DNA of 64,000 bases from an uncultured Bacteroidales bacterium. Lineage in GTDB: Bacteria; Bacteroidota; Bacteroidia; Bacteroidales; UBA932. Each line of letters opens with the position of its first letter. Position 1 is the stretch's first letter. The notes under the pieces were generated by a model. That model worked only from the letters and a program-made list of their open reading frames with translations. It was not told the DNA's origin and ran no database searches. Position numbers and translations under genes: made by a program. This document shows positions 49,837 through 58,471 of this stretch, one piece after another. The stretch spans positions 1 through 64,000 of the forward strand of contig CAKUVD010000002.1 in assembly GCA_934695325.1 (NCBI GenBank), in the 5' to 3' direction.

Positions 49837-50571
49837 ATGCAAAGAAAAAAATACCTGATCGTAATGGCCGCCGGGCGGGGGACCCGTATGGGCTCTGATT
49901 TGCCGAAGCAGTTCCTCGATCTTGGTGGAGAGGCCATCCTCCGCCGTACCATACGCAAGTTCATTGATGCCGTGCCGGACATAACCGTGATCACTGTGTT
50001 GCCGATGGACGGGGAATATGAACGGTGGTGGAAGGATTATTGCATAAGGACGAGCTTCTCGTGCCCTCAGATGATAGTCCGCGGTGGGATAACCCGCTTT
50101 CATTCTGTAAGGGAGGCTCTTTCCAGAATACCGGACGATGCTCTTGTCGCCATCCACGACGGTGTGCGTCCGCTCCTGTCGGAGACTATGATAAAATCAA
50201 TGTTTTCAATTATTTCCGAAGACGAGAACTGCCGAGGGCTGATACCTGTCATCCCGATGGTGGATACACTTAAGATTCTTAAGCGCACTGTGGCGGAGAA
50301 CGGTAGAGTCAAATTCTCGCAGGAAAGCGGGCGCAGCATTGACCGTTCCGAGGTGTTCGGGGCGCAGACCCCGCAGATTTTCCGCTCGGAGGTCATACGT
50401 GCTGCCTATTCTCAGGCCTATGACACGGCTTTCACTGATGATGCGTCGGTGGCGGAAAGATACGGAATACCGCTCACCTTCATCGAAGGCGAGCGGCTTA
50501 ATCTCAAGATAACCTCTCCGGACGACTTGACTATGGCCGAGGCCATTTTGGCTGTCGGGCACAGGCGGTGA
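49837..50571 (+). CDS. ispD: 2-C-methyl-D-erythritol 4-phosphate cytidylyltransferase
   Basis: A 244-residue cytoplasmic enzyme that joins CTP and methylerythritol 4-phosphate, two steps before IspF. The glycine-rich CTP loop AAGRGTRMGSDLPKQFLDLGG begins near residue 10. HDGVRPLLSETM (about 106) and ESGRSIDRSEVFGAQTPQIF (about 162-181) are substrate-binding blocks. The start at 49837 is chosen because a promoter element overlaps the earlier ATG. It is divergent from mreB and convergent with the Lrp-type gene, 31 bases apart. Confidence 0.94.
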   Translation: MQRKKYLIVMAAGRGTRMGSDLPKQFLDLGGEAILRRTIRKFIDAVPDITVITVLPMDGEYERWWKDYCIRTSFSCPQMIVRGGITRFHSVREALSRIPDDALVAIHDGVRPLLSETMIKSMFSIISEDENCRGLIPVIPMVDTLKILKRTVAENGRVKFSQESGRSIDRSEVFGAQTPQIFRSEVIRAAYSQAYDTAFTDDASVAERYGIPLTFIEGERLNLKITSPDDLTMAEAILAVGHRR

Positions 50572-50602
50572 CCGTCAGCGGGCGGCTGTCCGTGCCGGCA
50601 TA

Positions 50603-51136
50603 TCAGATGTCTCCTTCATCGGCGCCGTCAGACGGCTTTCCTTTTACCGAGCCAGTATAGCTGGTGTTCCGGTAGTCCTTCACCCATACCTGTCTGTCGA
50701 TGGCTTCGTCAAGGGCGATCATAGTCTCGGTGGCGAGAATATACGGAATCTTCTGTATGGTGTTCAGAAGGATTTCCATAAGGTGATCATTGTCAAAGCA
50801 ATAAATCTTCACGAGAAGTGCATATTTGCCTGTGACGAAGTGGCATTCCACCACCTCCGGAATCTTTTTCAGGTGAGCGACTACGACATTGTACTTGTCC
50901 GCTTCTGAAAGTGAAATGCTGATGAATGCACAGATGTTCAGTCCGATCGCCTGAGGCTTGACGAGAAGCCTGGAACCGGTGATGACGCCGTTGGCCTCAA
51001 GCCTCTTGACTCTCTGATGTATGGCGGCTCCTGATACGCCGCATTCGCGTGCGATTTCCAGGAAGGGCATTCTTGCATTCTTTACAAGGAATGACAGGAT
51101 TTTCTGGTCTGTCTGGTCGATGTGATATTTTATCAT
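50603..51136 (-). CDS. Lrp/AsnC family transcriptional regulator
   Basis: A 177-residue regulator with an N-terminal winged helix (about 6-60, LDQTDQKILSFLVKNARMPF type) and a C-terminal RAM ligand domain (about 68-150). The ligand is probably an amino acid. A tail of about 20 residues (GSVKGKPSDGADEGDI) extends beyond the usual family length. A TACTTTTG element at 51167-51174 (minus), with TTG 21 bases upstream, is a good promoter. No target can be told from the neighbours. Confidence 0.92.
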   Translation of the reverse strand: MIKYHIDQTDQKILSFLVKNARMPFLEIARECGVSGAAIHQRVKRLEANGVITGSRLLVKPQAIGLNICAFISISLSEADKYNVVVAHLKKIPEVVECHFVTGKYALLVKIYCFDNDHLMEILLNTIQKIPYILATETMIALDEAIDRQVWVKDYRNTSYTGSVKGKPSDGADEGDI

Positions 51137-51166
51137 ACTTTCGCTTTTTTGTCAGGAAATGTTTGG

Positions 51167-51198
51167 CAAAAGTAACGATTTATTTTAACAAATGACAA
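51167..51198 (-). promoter_or_regulatory. Promoter of the Lrp/AsnC gene
   Basis: Read on the minus strand, TTG (51198-51196) is followed after 21 bases by TACTTTTG (51174-51167), 31 bases before the start codon. Confidence 0.6.
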
Positions 51199-51300
51199 CT
51201 TTATCGGAAAAACAGTTAAATTTTTAAAGCAATGCCTCCGTTTTTCAGTTAAAATGTTCAGGCTTTAAATTGTTATCGCATCGACGTCCATAACTGCGTG

Positions 51301-53802
51301 TCAGGCTTTCTTGCCGGCTGCCCTGCCTCTGGAAGAACGCTTCGTCGGCTCGGAGGACCCGATGATCTCCTTGCATCTATCCTCTGAAAGTGAAGCGGCG
51401 TCTGTCCCTTTCGGAATCTTGTAGTTCTTCCCGTCTTTTTTCAGATAAGGCCCATAGCGGCCGTTTAGGACTTGTATGCCACTGCCCTGGAATTCCGAGA
51501 TGACATCATTCGCATTGCCCTTCCCCGTAGAGCCTTCGCCGTTGATTATCGACAGACACTTTTCTTCTGTCAGCGTGGTGGCGTCGGTTCCTCTAGGAAT
51601 CCTGTAGTTCTTTCCGTCCTTCTTTATATATGGTCCGTATCTGCCGTTGAGCACTTGGATTCCGCTTCCTGTAAATTCTGCCAGGACGCCATTTGAATTG
51701 TCATTTGCTCTCTCAATGACAGCGATGCAGTCTTCCAGCGTCACTGTGAGCGGATCTTTCCCGCTAGGCAGGGAGATGTTCTTGTCCCCGTACTTGAGAT
51801 ATGGCCCGAACCGGCCTTTCGTCGCTATGATGTCGATGCCGTTGTATTGGCCTACTGTCTTGGGCAACATAAACAGTTTTACTGCGTCTTCCAGGGTTAT
51901 GCTCTCTATGAGCTGGCCAGGTGCGAGATGTGCATACTGCTTCTTCTCACCGTCACCTTTCTGGAGGTATGGCCCGTATTGTCCGAACTTGGCCACGATA
52001 GGCTCTCCGTCGGACGGGTCGTTGCCGAGCTCTCGGCTGACGTGGCTGTACTCCTTGTCGTTGAGCACCTCTTCCACTTTCTTATGAAACGGAGTGTAGA
52101 ACTGTCCTATCAGATTATTCCACACGAGGTCTCCCTCCGCTATCTTGTCGAAGTCCTTTTCCACGTTTGCAGTAAAATCGTAGCCGAGTATGGTGTGGAA
52201 GTTCTTCACCAGATAGTCGGTGACGATCATTCCTATCTCCTGCGGCAGGAACTTGTCTTTTTCCGCGCCTACGGTTTCGATTCGCTGCGCTTCCGAGATC
52301 TTGTCGCCGGACATTGTCAGGCAAGTCACCGGGATCTTTTCCCCGCCCTTGTCACCTTTTACTATATATCCCCTTCCCGTGGAGAGCGTAGAGATGATGG
52401 TGGCGTATGTGGAAGGGCGGCCGATGCCGAGTTCTTCCAGTTTCTTGACCAGAGCGCCCTCGGAATACCTAGAAGGCGGTGCGGTGAACTTGCAATCTGA
52501 AGTGAAACCGAGTGCCGTCATCAATGTGCCTTCCTTGAGCTCCGGAAGAAGCACCTCCTCCTCGTCCTGCTGGTCGTCGGAACTTTCCATATAGACTTTG
52601 AGGAAACCGTCGAAGAGTACCTGGCTGGCCTGAAGCGCGAATTTTTCGCTTCTCTTATCAGATGATATCTTTATGTCGGTCTTCTGGATGCGGGCATCCG
52701 CCATCTGAGAGGCTATCGTCCTTTTCCAGATGAGGGCGTAAAGTTTCTTTTCCTGTGGAGTCCCCTCGATGGAGGTGTTTTCTATGTATGTAGGCCTGAT
52801 GGCTTCGTGCGCCTCCTGAGCGCCCTTTGAGTGCGTCTTGTACTGGCGCGGGTGTGAATAGGCGGCTCCATAGTTGTCGATGATGAACTGCTTGGAAGTA
52901 TTCAGCGCCAGTGAGGACAGGTTTGTGGAGTCTGTTCGCATATAGGTGATAAGGCCTCGTTCATATAGGCTCTGTGCTATTCGCATTGTCAGACTTACCG
53001 GGAACCTCAGTCTCCTCGCAGCCTCCTGCTGGAGCGTTGATGTGGTGAACGGCGCCGCAGGGCTTCTCGTCCCTTCCTTTTTATCTATGCTGCTGATCCT
53101 GAATTCCGCACCGATGCAGTCCTCCAGGAACTTGCGGGCCTCGTCAATGTCTTTGAACTTAGTGTCAAGCACTGCATTGACCTTGACATTCGCCCCGGTG
53201 CCTTCCGGATGGAACACTGCGGCGGTCTTGTAGAACTGTTCTTTGTTGAATCCGATGATTTCGCGCTCTCTGTCCACTACGAGCCTCAGCGCCACGCTCT
53301 GCACGCGTCCCGCCGACAGTTTCGGCTGTATCTTTCTCCAGAGTATAGGGGAGAGCTCGAATCCTACGAGCCTGTCCAGTACACGTCTCGCCTGCTGTGC
53401 GTCCACGAGGTTCATATCAATGTCCCTTGGCGTCTTGATGGCGTTCAGTATCGCATTCTTGGTGATTTCGTGGAATACGATGCGCTTGGTGTTTTCCTTC
53501 TTCAGTCCGAGAGTCTCATAGAGATGCCAGGATATGGCTTCTCCCTCCCGGTCTTCATCGGATGCGAGCCAGACTGTCTCGGCCTTTGATGCCAGTTTTT
53601 TCAGTTCTTCCACCACTTTCTTCTTGTCTTCCGGAATGACGTATTCCGGCGCGAAACCGTTGTTTACATCCACGCTCAGTTTCTTGTCCTGAAGATCTCT
53701 GATGTGCCCGAAACTTGGCTTCACTATATAATCTTTGCCCAGGAATTTCTGTATTGTCCCGGCTTTTGCCGGAGACTCGACTATGACAAGATTCCCCTCC
53801 AT
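51301..53802 (-). CDS. topA: DNA topoisomerase I
   Basis: An 833-residue type IA topoisomerase that relaxes negative supercoils. The Toprim domain starts at IVESPAKAGTIQKFLG (about 6-21), and SDEDREGEAISWHL carries the metal-binding acids. The catalytic tyrosine is in LITYMRTDSTNLS (about 300). ATG 53802 (MEGNLVIVESP) is preferred to 53844, which would add 14 unconserved residues. Instead of four-Cys zinc fingers, the C-terminus holds four GxYGPY-type repeats from about residue 605, the last two almost identical in protein sequence, and a basic tail (RSSRGRAAGKKA). This repeat type is common in Bacteroidota. Confidence 0.95.
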   Translation of the reverse strand: MEGNLVIVESPAKAGTIQKFLGKDYIVKPSFGHIRDLQDKKLSVDVNNGFAPEYVIPEDKKKVVEELKKLASKAETVWLASDEDREGEAISWHLYETLGLKKENTKRIVFHEITKNAILNAIKTPRDIDMNLVDAQQARRVLDRLVGFELSPILWRKIQPKLSAGRVQSVALRLVVDREREIIGFNKEQFYKTAAVFHPEGTGANVKVNAVLDTKFKDIDEARKFLEDCIGAEFRISSIDKKEGTRSPAAPFTTSTLQQEAARRLRFPVSLTMRIAQSLYERGLITYMRTDSTNLSSLALNTSKQFIIDNYGAAYSHPRQYKTHSKGAQEAHEAIRPTYIENTSIEGTPQEKKLYALIWKRTIASQMADARIQKTDIKISSDKRSEKFALQASQVLFDGFLKVYMESSDDQQDEEEVLLPELKEGTLMTALGFTSDCKFTAPPSRYSEGALVKKLEELGIGRPSTYATIISTLSTGRGYIVKGDKGGEKIPVTCLTMSGDKISEAQRIETVGAEKDKFLPQEIGMIVTDYLVKNFHTILGYDFTANVEKDFDKIAEGDLVWNNLIGQFYTPFHKKVEEVLNDKEYSHVSRELGNDPSDGEPIVAKFGQYGPYLQKGDGEKKQYAHLAPGQLIESITLEDAVKLFMLPKTVGQYNGIDIIATKGRFGPYLKYGDKNISLPSGKDPLTVTLEDCIAVIERANDNSNGVLAEFTGSGIQVLNGRYGPYIKKDGKNYRIPRGTDATTLTEEKCLSIINGEGSTGKGNANDVISEFQGSGIQVLNGRYGPYLKKDGKNYKIPKGTDAASLSEDRCKEIIGSSEPTKRSSRGRAAGKKA

Positions 53803-53871
53803 ATCTTTTCTGTTTTTATAAATGGATTGCAAAGTAAGGAACAAATAAGGATATTTTCCAAATTTTCTGTG

Positions 53872-53879
53872 TATTTTTG
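53872..53879 (+). promoter_or_regulatory. PBP1A-ddl-prmC promoter -7 element
   Basis: TATTTTTG, 21 bases before the PBP1A start codon. No clear -33 element. Confidence 0.55.
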
Positions 53880-53900
53880 CTTTTCTGAAGAAAATGCGGT

Positions 53901-56252
53901 ATGACTGAAAATGTTAGAAAAAAATGCGTGAAATGGTTCTGGATAATCATTTCGGCCCCGATAGCGCTGTTCCTGTTTATGATCCTGCTCGTCTGGGCTT
54001 TCGCGGACATCCCGTCCTTCGAGGAGCTGGAGAATCCGGACAGCAAGCTGGCTACGGAAGTGATTGCAGATGACGGGCAGGTGCTCACTACTTTTCATAT
54101 CGAGAACAGGTCTTATGTGGCATACGAGGATCTGTCTCCGTATCTTGTGGAGGCTGCGGTGGCCACAGAAGACCAGCGTTTCTACAAGCATTCGGGAATC
54201 GACTTCCAGAGCCTGGGCAGAGTCCTGGTGAAGACGTTGCTCCTGAGCGATTCGAGCCAGGGCGGAGGCAGCACCATAACGCAGCAGCTTGCGAAGACAT
54301 TGTACCCGAGGGCGGACGTATCCAGTCCTATACCGGGATTCTCCAAAGTGAAGATGGTGTGGATAAAGCTGAAAGAGTGGATAACCGCCGTCAAGCTGGA
54401 AAGGGACTATACGAAGGACGAGATATTGGATATGTATCTTAACGCAGTGTTCTTCGGAAGCAGCGCATACGGCGTCAGGGCGGCCGCTCAGACATTCTTT
54501 GCAAAGGAGCCGTCAGAACTCACGGTCGAGGAGAGCGCCACGCTTGTGGGAATGGTGAACAAGCCGACAAGATATAACCCGGCCCTGCATCCGGACAAGG
54601 CGCTGGTTAGAAGAAACTTCGTCATCGGACAGATGGAGAAGGCAGGATACCTGACTAGAGAAGAATGCGATTCCATAAGGCAGATTCCTATATCTCTGTC
54701 ATATCAGGTCCAGGACCATAATTCCGGGCTTGCGCCGTATTTCAGGGATATGCTCCGCCGCGTGATGAACGCCGAGAAGCCGTCTCGCTCAAAATACACA
54801 TATAAGGAGGATTATTCAGCGGACTCCCTCCTCTGGGCGGATGACCCTCTCTACGGATGGCTGAACAAGAATACCAAGCCTGACGGTTCTTCGTACAATC
54901 TGGACAAGGATGGCCTGCGTATATATACCACTATTAATTATAAGATGCAGAAATATGCGGAGGAGGCCGTCGCAGAGCATCTTGGAAAGAACCTTCAGAA
55001 GAGTTTCGAGAGGGACCTGCGCTCCAAGAAGAACAAGCCGTTCTCCAATGATGTGGACAAGGAAACCCGTGACAGGGTGATGAAACAGGCCCGCAGGTGG
55101 AGCGACAGATACCGCATAATGAGAAAAGAAGGGGCGTCCGAGGCTGAGATACTGAAGAGCTTCTCGGTTCCTGTGCAGATGAGGCTTTTCTCCTGGAACA
55201 AGAAGGGTTACATTGACACGACAATGACACCTGACGACTCCATACGTTACTATAAGTCCATCCTTCGCGCCGGATTTATGGCGATAGAGCCTGTCACAGG
55301 GCAGATAAAGGCTTATGTCGGCGGTCCTAACTACCGATATTTCAAGTATGACAATGTCCGTCAGGGCAAGCGTCAGATAGGTTCTACCGTCAAGCCTTTC
55401 CTCTATACCCTCGCGATGCAGTCCGGAATGACGCCGTGCACGAAGGTGGTCAATGTCCCTCAGACGTTCATTGTCGGGGACAATGAGTGGACGCCAAGGA
55501 GTACGGACAAGGATATATGGATAGGGAAGACCGTGACTCTGAAATGGGGACTTACCCACAGCTCGAACAACATCTCGGCCTATCTTATGAAGCAGCTCGG
55601 CCCTGAGGCTATGGCTGATATGATGAGGGCGATGGGTATCCAGAGTCATATTGACGCTGTCCCGTCTCTCTGTGTCGGGCCTGCTGACCTGTCCCTGTAT
55701 GAGATGGTGGCGGCATACAACACGTTCCCGTCCAGAGGCGTGTATATCGCTCCTCAGTTCGTGACCAGGATAGAGGACAGCCAGGGCAATGTCCTGGGCG
55801 AGTTCACCAACCGCAAGCGCGAGGCGATAAGCGAGCAGACGGCGTATCTTATGGAGAATCTTATGCAGGGTGTCATCAACAACGGTACAGGTGCGCGTCT
55901 GCGTTCGGTCTACCAGTTGAAGGGCGAAATTGCCGGCAAGACCGGAACCACCAATGACAATGCTGATGGCTGGTTCATCGGATACACTCCGTCCGTCACG
56001 GCCGGTATATGGGTCGGAGCGGAGGATCGCCAGGTGCATTTCCAGGCGCTTGCTCTGGGAAGCGGATCCAATATGGCGCTTCCTATCTGGGGCATCTTTA
56101 TGAAGAAGGTGCTGAAGGACGGAACTCTGGGGATTTCAGAGTCTGACAGGTTCATCGCTCCGGCGGGTATGGACATTGACCTCAGCTGCAGCGGAGGTGA
56201 TGAAGATGCCGGGGGGAAGGCTCGCAGCGAAGCGGACTATTATTTTGACTGA
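53901..56252 (+). CDS. Bifunctional penicillin-binding protein 1A
   Basis: A 783-residue class A PBP that both polymerises and cross-links peptidoglycan. One membrane anchor (about 10-32) precedes the GT51 domain with ATEDQRFYKHSGIDFQSLGR (about 88, catalytic Glu) and GGGSTITQQLAKTLYPR (about 120). The transpeptidase domain has STVK in QIGSTVKPFLYTL (about 494), SSN in THSSNNISAYLM (about 556) and KTG in AGKTGTTNDNADGWF (about 680). An insertion of about 110 charged residues (about 355-460) lies between the domains. ddl follows after 21 bases. Confidence 0.95.
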   Translation: MTENVRKKCVKWFWIIISAPIALFLFMILLVWAFADIPSFEELENPDSKLATEVIADDGQVLTTFHIENRSYVAYEDLSPYLVEAAVATEDQRFYKHSGIDFQSLGRVLVKTLLLSDSSQGGGSTITQQLAKTLYPRADVSSPIPGFSKVKMVWIKLKEWITAVKLERDYTKDEILDMYLNAVFFGSSAYGVRAAAQTFFAKEPSELTVEESATLVGMVNKPTRYNPALHPDKALVRRNFVIGQMEKAGYLTREECDSIRQIPISLSYQVQDHNSGLAPYFRDMLRRVMNAEKPSRSKYTYKEDYSADSLLWADDPLYGWLNKNTKPDGSSYNLDKDGLRIYTTINYKMQKYAEEAVAEHLGKNLQKSFERDLRSKKNKPFSNDVDKETRDRVMKQARRWSDRYRIMRKEGASEAEILKSFSVPVQMRLFSWNKKGYIDTTMTPDDSIRYYKSILRAGFMAIEPVTGQIKAYVGGPNYRYFKYDNVRQGKRQIGSTVKPFLYTLAMQSGMTPCTKVVNVPQTFIVGDNEWTPRSTDKDIWIGKTVTLKWGLTHSSNNISAYLMKQLGPEAMADMMRAMGIQSHIDAVPSLCVGPADLSLYEMVAAYNTFPSRGVYIAPQFVTRIEDSQGNVLGEFTNRKREAISEQTAYLMENLMQGVINNGTGARLRSVYQLKGEIAGKTGTTNDNADGWFIGYTPSVTAGIWVGAEDRQVHFQALALGSGSNMALPIWGIFMKKVLKDGTLGISESDRFIAPAGMDIDLSCSGGDEDAGGKARSEADYYFD

Positions 56253-56273
56253 TAATTTGTAACATATTGATAT

Positions 56274-57290
56274 ATGGGAAAGTATAACACTGTTGCGGTG
56301 ATTTATGGCAGCGACTCCTCCGAATGGGAAGTCGCCTGCAGGAGCGGGGAATACACGGCATCGCGAATCGACGAGATGAAATATGACGTGTATGAGATTT
56401 TCGCAAGATTCGGAAAATGGTCGCTCGTGGCATACAGGAAGAAAAACTCGATGAGGGTCTCTTTTCCTGAAGAGGCGAGACCGGAGATCGACAAGAATGA
56501 TTTCTCAGTCACGGTCTATGGCGAGAAGGTGAAATTTGACTTTGTATATATAATGCAGCACGGAACCCCTGGTGAGAATGGTCTGCTTCAGGGATATTTC
56601 GAGATGCTTGGCGTTCCTCATAGCGGTTGCAGTGCCTTCGTCTCTACTGTCGCTTTCGACAAGTACTCCTGCAAGAGTTATCTCAGGGATGTGGACTATG
56701 TGAAGCTCGCCCCGGACGCCTTCGTCCGCAAGGGAATGGATGTCAATGCCTTTGCGGAGAAAACTGTGGCAAAGCTTGGTCTGCCTCTGTTCGTGAAGCC
56801 TACGGACGGCGGCTCCAGTTTCGGCATTACGAAGGTGAAGGAGGCTGCGGGGCTTCCTTCCGCCATTAACTTCGCATTTTCGGAAGGGCCGGCTGTAGTC
56901 GTGGAGAAAGCCGTGAAAGGCAGGGAGTTCACCTGTGCGGCATATATTGACAATGGAACCGTGAAGGCTCTCCCGGTGATCGAAATCGTCACGGAGAATG
57001 AATATTTCGACTATGACGCCAAGTATAACGGCCATAGCCAGGAAATCTGCCCTGCGGTCATCTCGGAGGAGGAATCTTCTCTTATCCAGAGGACTACTGA
57101 AAAAATATATGCGCATCTGGGGTGCAACGGCATTGTCCGTATGGACTACATCGCTGCGGAAGATGGACTGTATTTCCTGGAAGTCAATACTATACCAGGT
57201 ATGACAAGTGCGTCTCTCGTACCTAAGATGGTGCGTGCCGCCGGACTGGATATGACAGCGTTCCTTACGTCCGTCATCGAAAATTCATAG
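56274..57290 (+). CDS. ddl: D-alanine--D-alanine ligase
   Basis: A 338-residue ATP-grasp ligase that makes the D-Ala-D-Ala end of the peptidoglycan stem. MQHGTPGENGLLQGYFEMLG (about 85-104) and GVPHSGC bind substrate. FVKPTDGGSSFGITKV (about 177) and a VVEKAVKGREFTCA block (about 208) belong to the ATP-grasp fold. FLEVNTIPGMTSASLVPKM (about 303-321) completes the active site. It sits between PBP1A and prmC, and the grouping with PBP1A makes functional sense. Confidence 0.95.
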   Translation: MGKYNTVAVIYGSDSSEWEVACRSGEYTASRIDEMKYDVYEIFARFGKWSLVAYRKKNSMRVSFPEEARPEIDKNDFSVTVYGEKVKFDFVYIMQHGTPGENGLLQGYFEMLGVPHSGCSAFVSTVAFDKYSCKSYLRDVDYVKLAPDAFVRKGMDVNAFAEKTVAKLGLPLFVKPTDGGSSFGITKVKEAAGLPSAINFAFSEGPAVVVEKAVKGREFTCAAYIDNGTVKALPVIEIVTENEYFDYDAKYNGHSQEICPAVISEEESSLIQRTTEKIYAHLGCNGIVRMDYIAAEDGLYFLEVNTIPGMTSASLVPKMVRAAGLDMTAFLTSVIENS

Positions 57291-57298
57291 GGGGACGG

Positions 57299-58201
57299 AT
57301 GCTTCTTGTCGAATTTATGAAGGAGAGCATACGTGCTCTGGAACCGCTTTATCCTGCGAAGGAAGCACGTTCCATTGTCCTTATGCTCTGCGAGAAAGTG
57401 CTGGGGACGGAGAACTATACTCATATCGTCGAGCCTGAATACACGATTGAACCTAAGAAGATTCCCGTGCTTTCCGCGGCTATGGAACGTCTCGGGAAAG
57501 GAGAGCCTATACAGTATGTCCTGGGTGAGGCGGAATTCGCCGGGAGAGTGTTCAGAGTCTCTCCTGCCGTCCTGATTCCTCGTCCGGAGACCGAGCTCCT
57601 GTGTCGAGATGCTGTCAAGATAGGATCTCGCTTCTATCGTATGAGGATTCCTTATGGCAGGAATGCCGTCCCGGTGCGTGTCTTGGACTTATGCACAGGT
57701 TCCGGCTGCATAGCGTGGACTATGGCGTTGTCCATTCCAGGTTGCGAGTCTGTCGGGGTGGACATATCAGGGGATGCCCTCAATGTAGCTGAAGGACAGG
57801 ATTTCCAGGCTGAAATGAAAGAGAAGGGGGCTCGCAGGCCTCAGTTCGTCAAGGCTGATGTCCTGGACTCGGAGCAGGAATTCGGATATGGGCCTTTCGA
57901 CCTGGTGCTCAGCAATCCGCCATATATAATGGATTCGGAACGGAAAGATATGCGCAGGAATGTCCTGGATTACGAGCCTGCGGATGCCTTGTTCGTGCCT
58001 GATGATGACCCTTTGCTGTTTTATAGGGCGATCGCCAGATGGAGCCAGCGGTTTATGACCGAAGACGGAGTCGGTCTGTCGGAAGTCAATGAGACACTCG
58101 CTCGGCAGACGGAGACCATTTTCCGTGCGGCGGGCTATGCGCACACGGAGATCGTGAAGGATTTTTATGATAAGAACAGATATATAATATATCATAGGTG
58201 A
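57299..58201 (+). CDS. prmC: Peptide chain release factor N5-glutamine methyltransferase
   Basis: A 300-residue methyltransferase that modifies the GGQ glutamine of release factors. An N-terminal helical domain (1-80) precedes the Rossmann fold with the S-adenosylmethionine motif VLDLCTGSGCIAW (about 129-141). The signature NPPY is in LVLSNPPYIMDSE (about 203). RPETELL (about 99) is also typical. It starts eight bases after ddl. The end of the transcript is probably the terminator at 58355-58393. Confidence 0.94.
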   Translation: MLLVEFMKESIRALEPLYPAKEARSIVLMLCEKVLGTENYTHIVEPEYTIEPKKIPVLSAAMERLGKGEPIQYVLGEAEFAGRVFRVSPAVLIPRPETELLCRDAVKIGSRFYRMRIPYGRNAVPVRVLDLCTGSGCIAWTMALSIPGCESVGVDISGDALNVAEGQDFQAEMKEKGARRPQFVKADVLDSEQEFGYGPFDLVLSNPPYIMDSERKDMRRNVLDYEPADALFVPDDDPLLFYRAIARWSQRFMTEDGVGLSEVNETLARQTETIFRAAGYAHTEIVKDFYDKNRYIIYHR

Positions 58202-58258
58202 CAACCGTCCCATTTGTCAGACGTATGCCGCTGCTAATGCGTTTTTCTGGATTTCCAA

Positions 58259-58266
58259 TAGATTTG
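58259..58266 (+). promoter_or_regulatory. Possible promoter -7 element after prmC
   Basis: TAGATTTG matches TAnnTTTG and would start a transcript of about 120 bases ending at the terminator below, with no coding frame. No clear -33 partner. Confidence 0.35.
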
Positions 58267-58271
58267 CGTAA

Positions 58272-58394
58272 AATCTGATTAAAGTTTTTTCCGTGTTATT
58301 CCTCGGAAAGGCATAAGAAAAATGCCTCCACAGCTCATTGTGGGGCCTGTTTTGAAAATAAACCGTGTTCTTTTTCGGAACACGGTTTATTTTT
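58272..58394 (+). ncRNA. Possible short structured RNA (or 3' end of the prmC transcript)
   Basis: Four stems follow each other: TTTCCG/CGGAAA (58288-58309), AGGCAT/ATGCCT (58309-58327, overlapping the first by one base), CCACA/TGTGG (58328-58343) and the 16-bp terminator. No coding frame is present. It may be a separate RNA from the element at 58259 or simply the structured 3' end of the PBP1A-ddl-prmC message. I do not recognise it. Confidence 0.3.
58355..58393. terminator. Strong intrinsic terminator
   Basis: AAAATAAACCGTGTTC and GAACACGGTTTATTTT form a perfect 16-bp stem with a 7-base loop, ending in a T-run. Confidence 0.85.
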
Positions 58395-58471
58395 CGTCAC
58401 TTTGCGGGGCAGGAAATATGTCAGCGGCGGGTGCGCCGGACTGTTTCCGCTAACCATTAACATTGTTGCTT

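Noticed and set aside
54816..56039. 407-codon minus-strand frame over PBP1A
   Set aside because: Antisense shadow; PBP1A motifs in the opposite strand are intact throughout.
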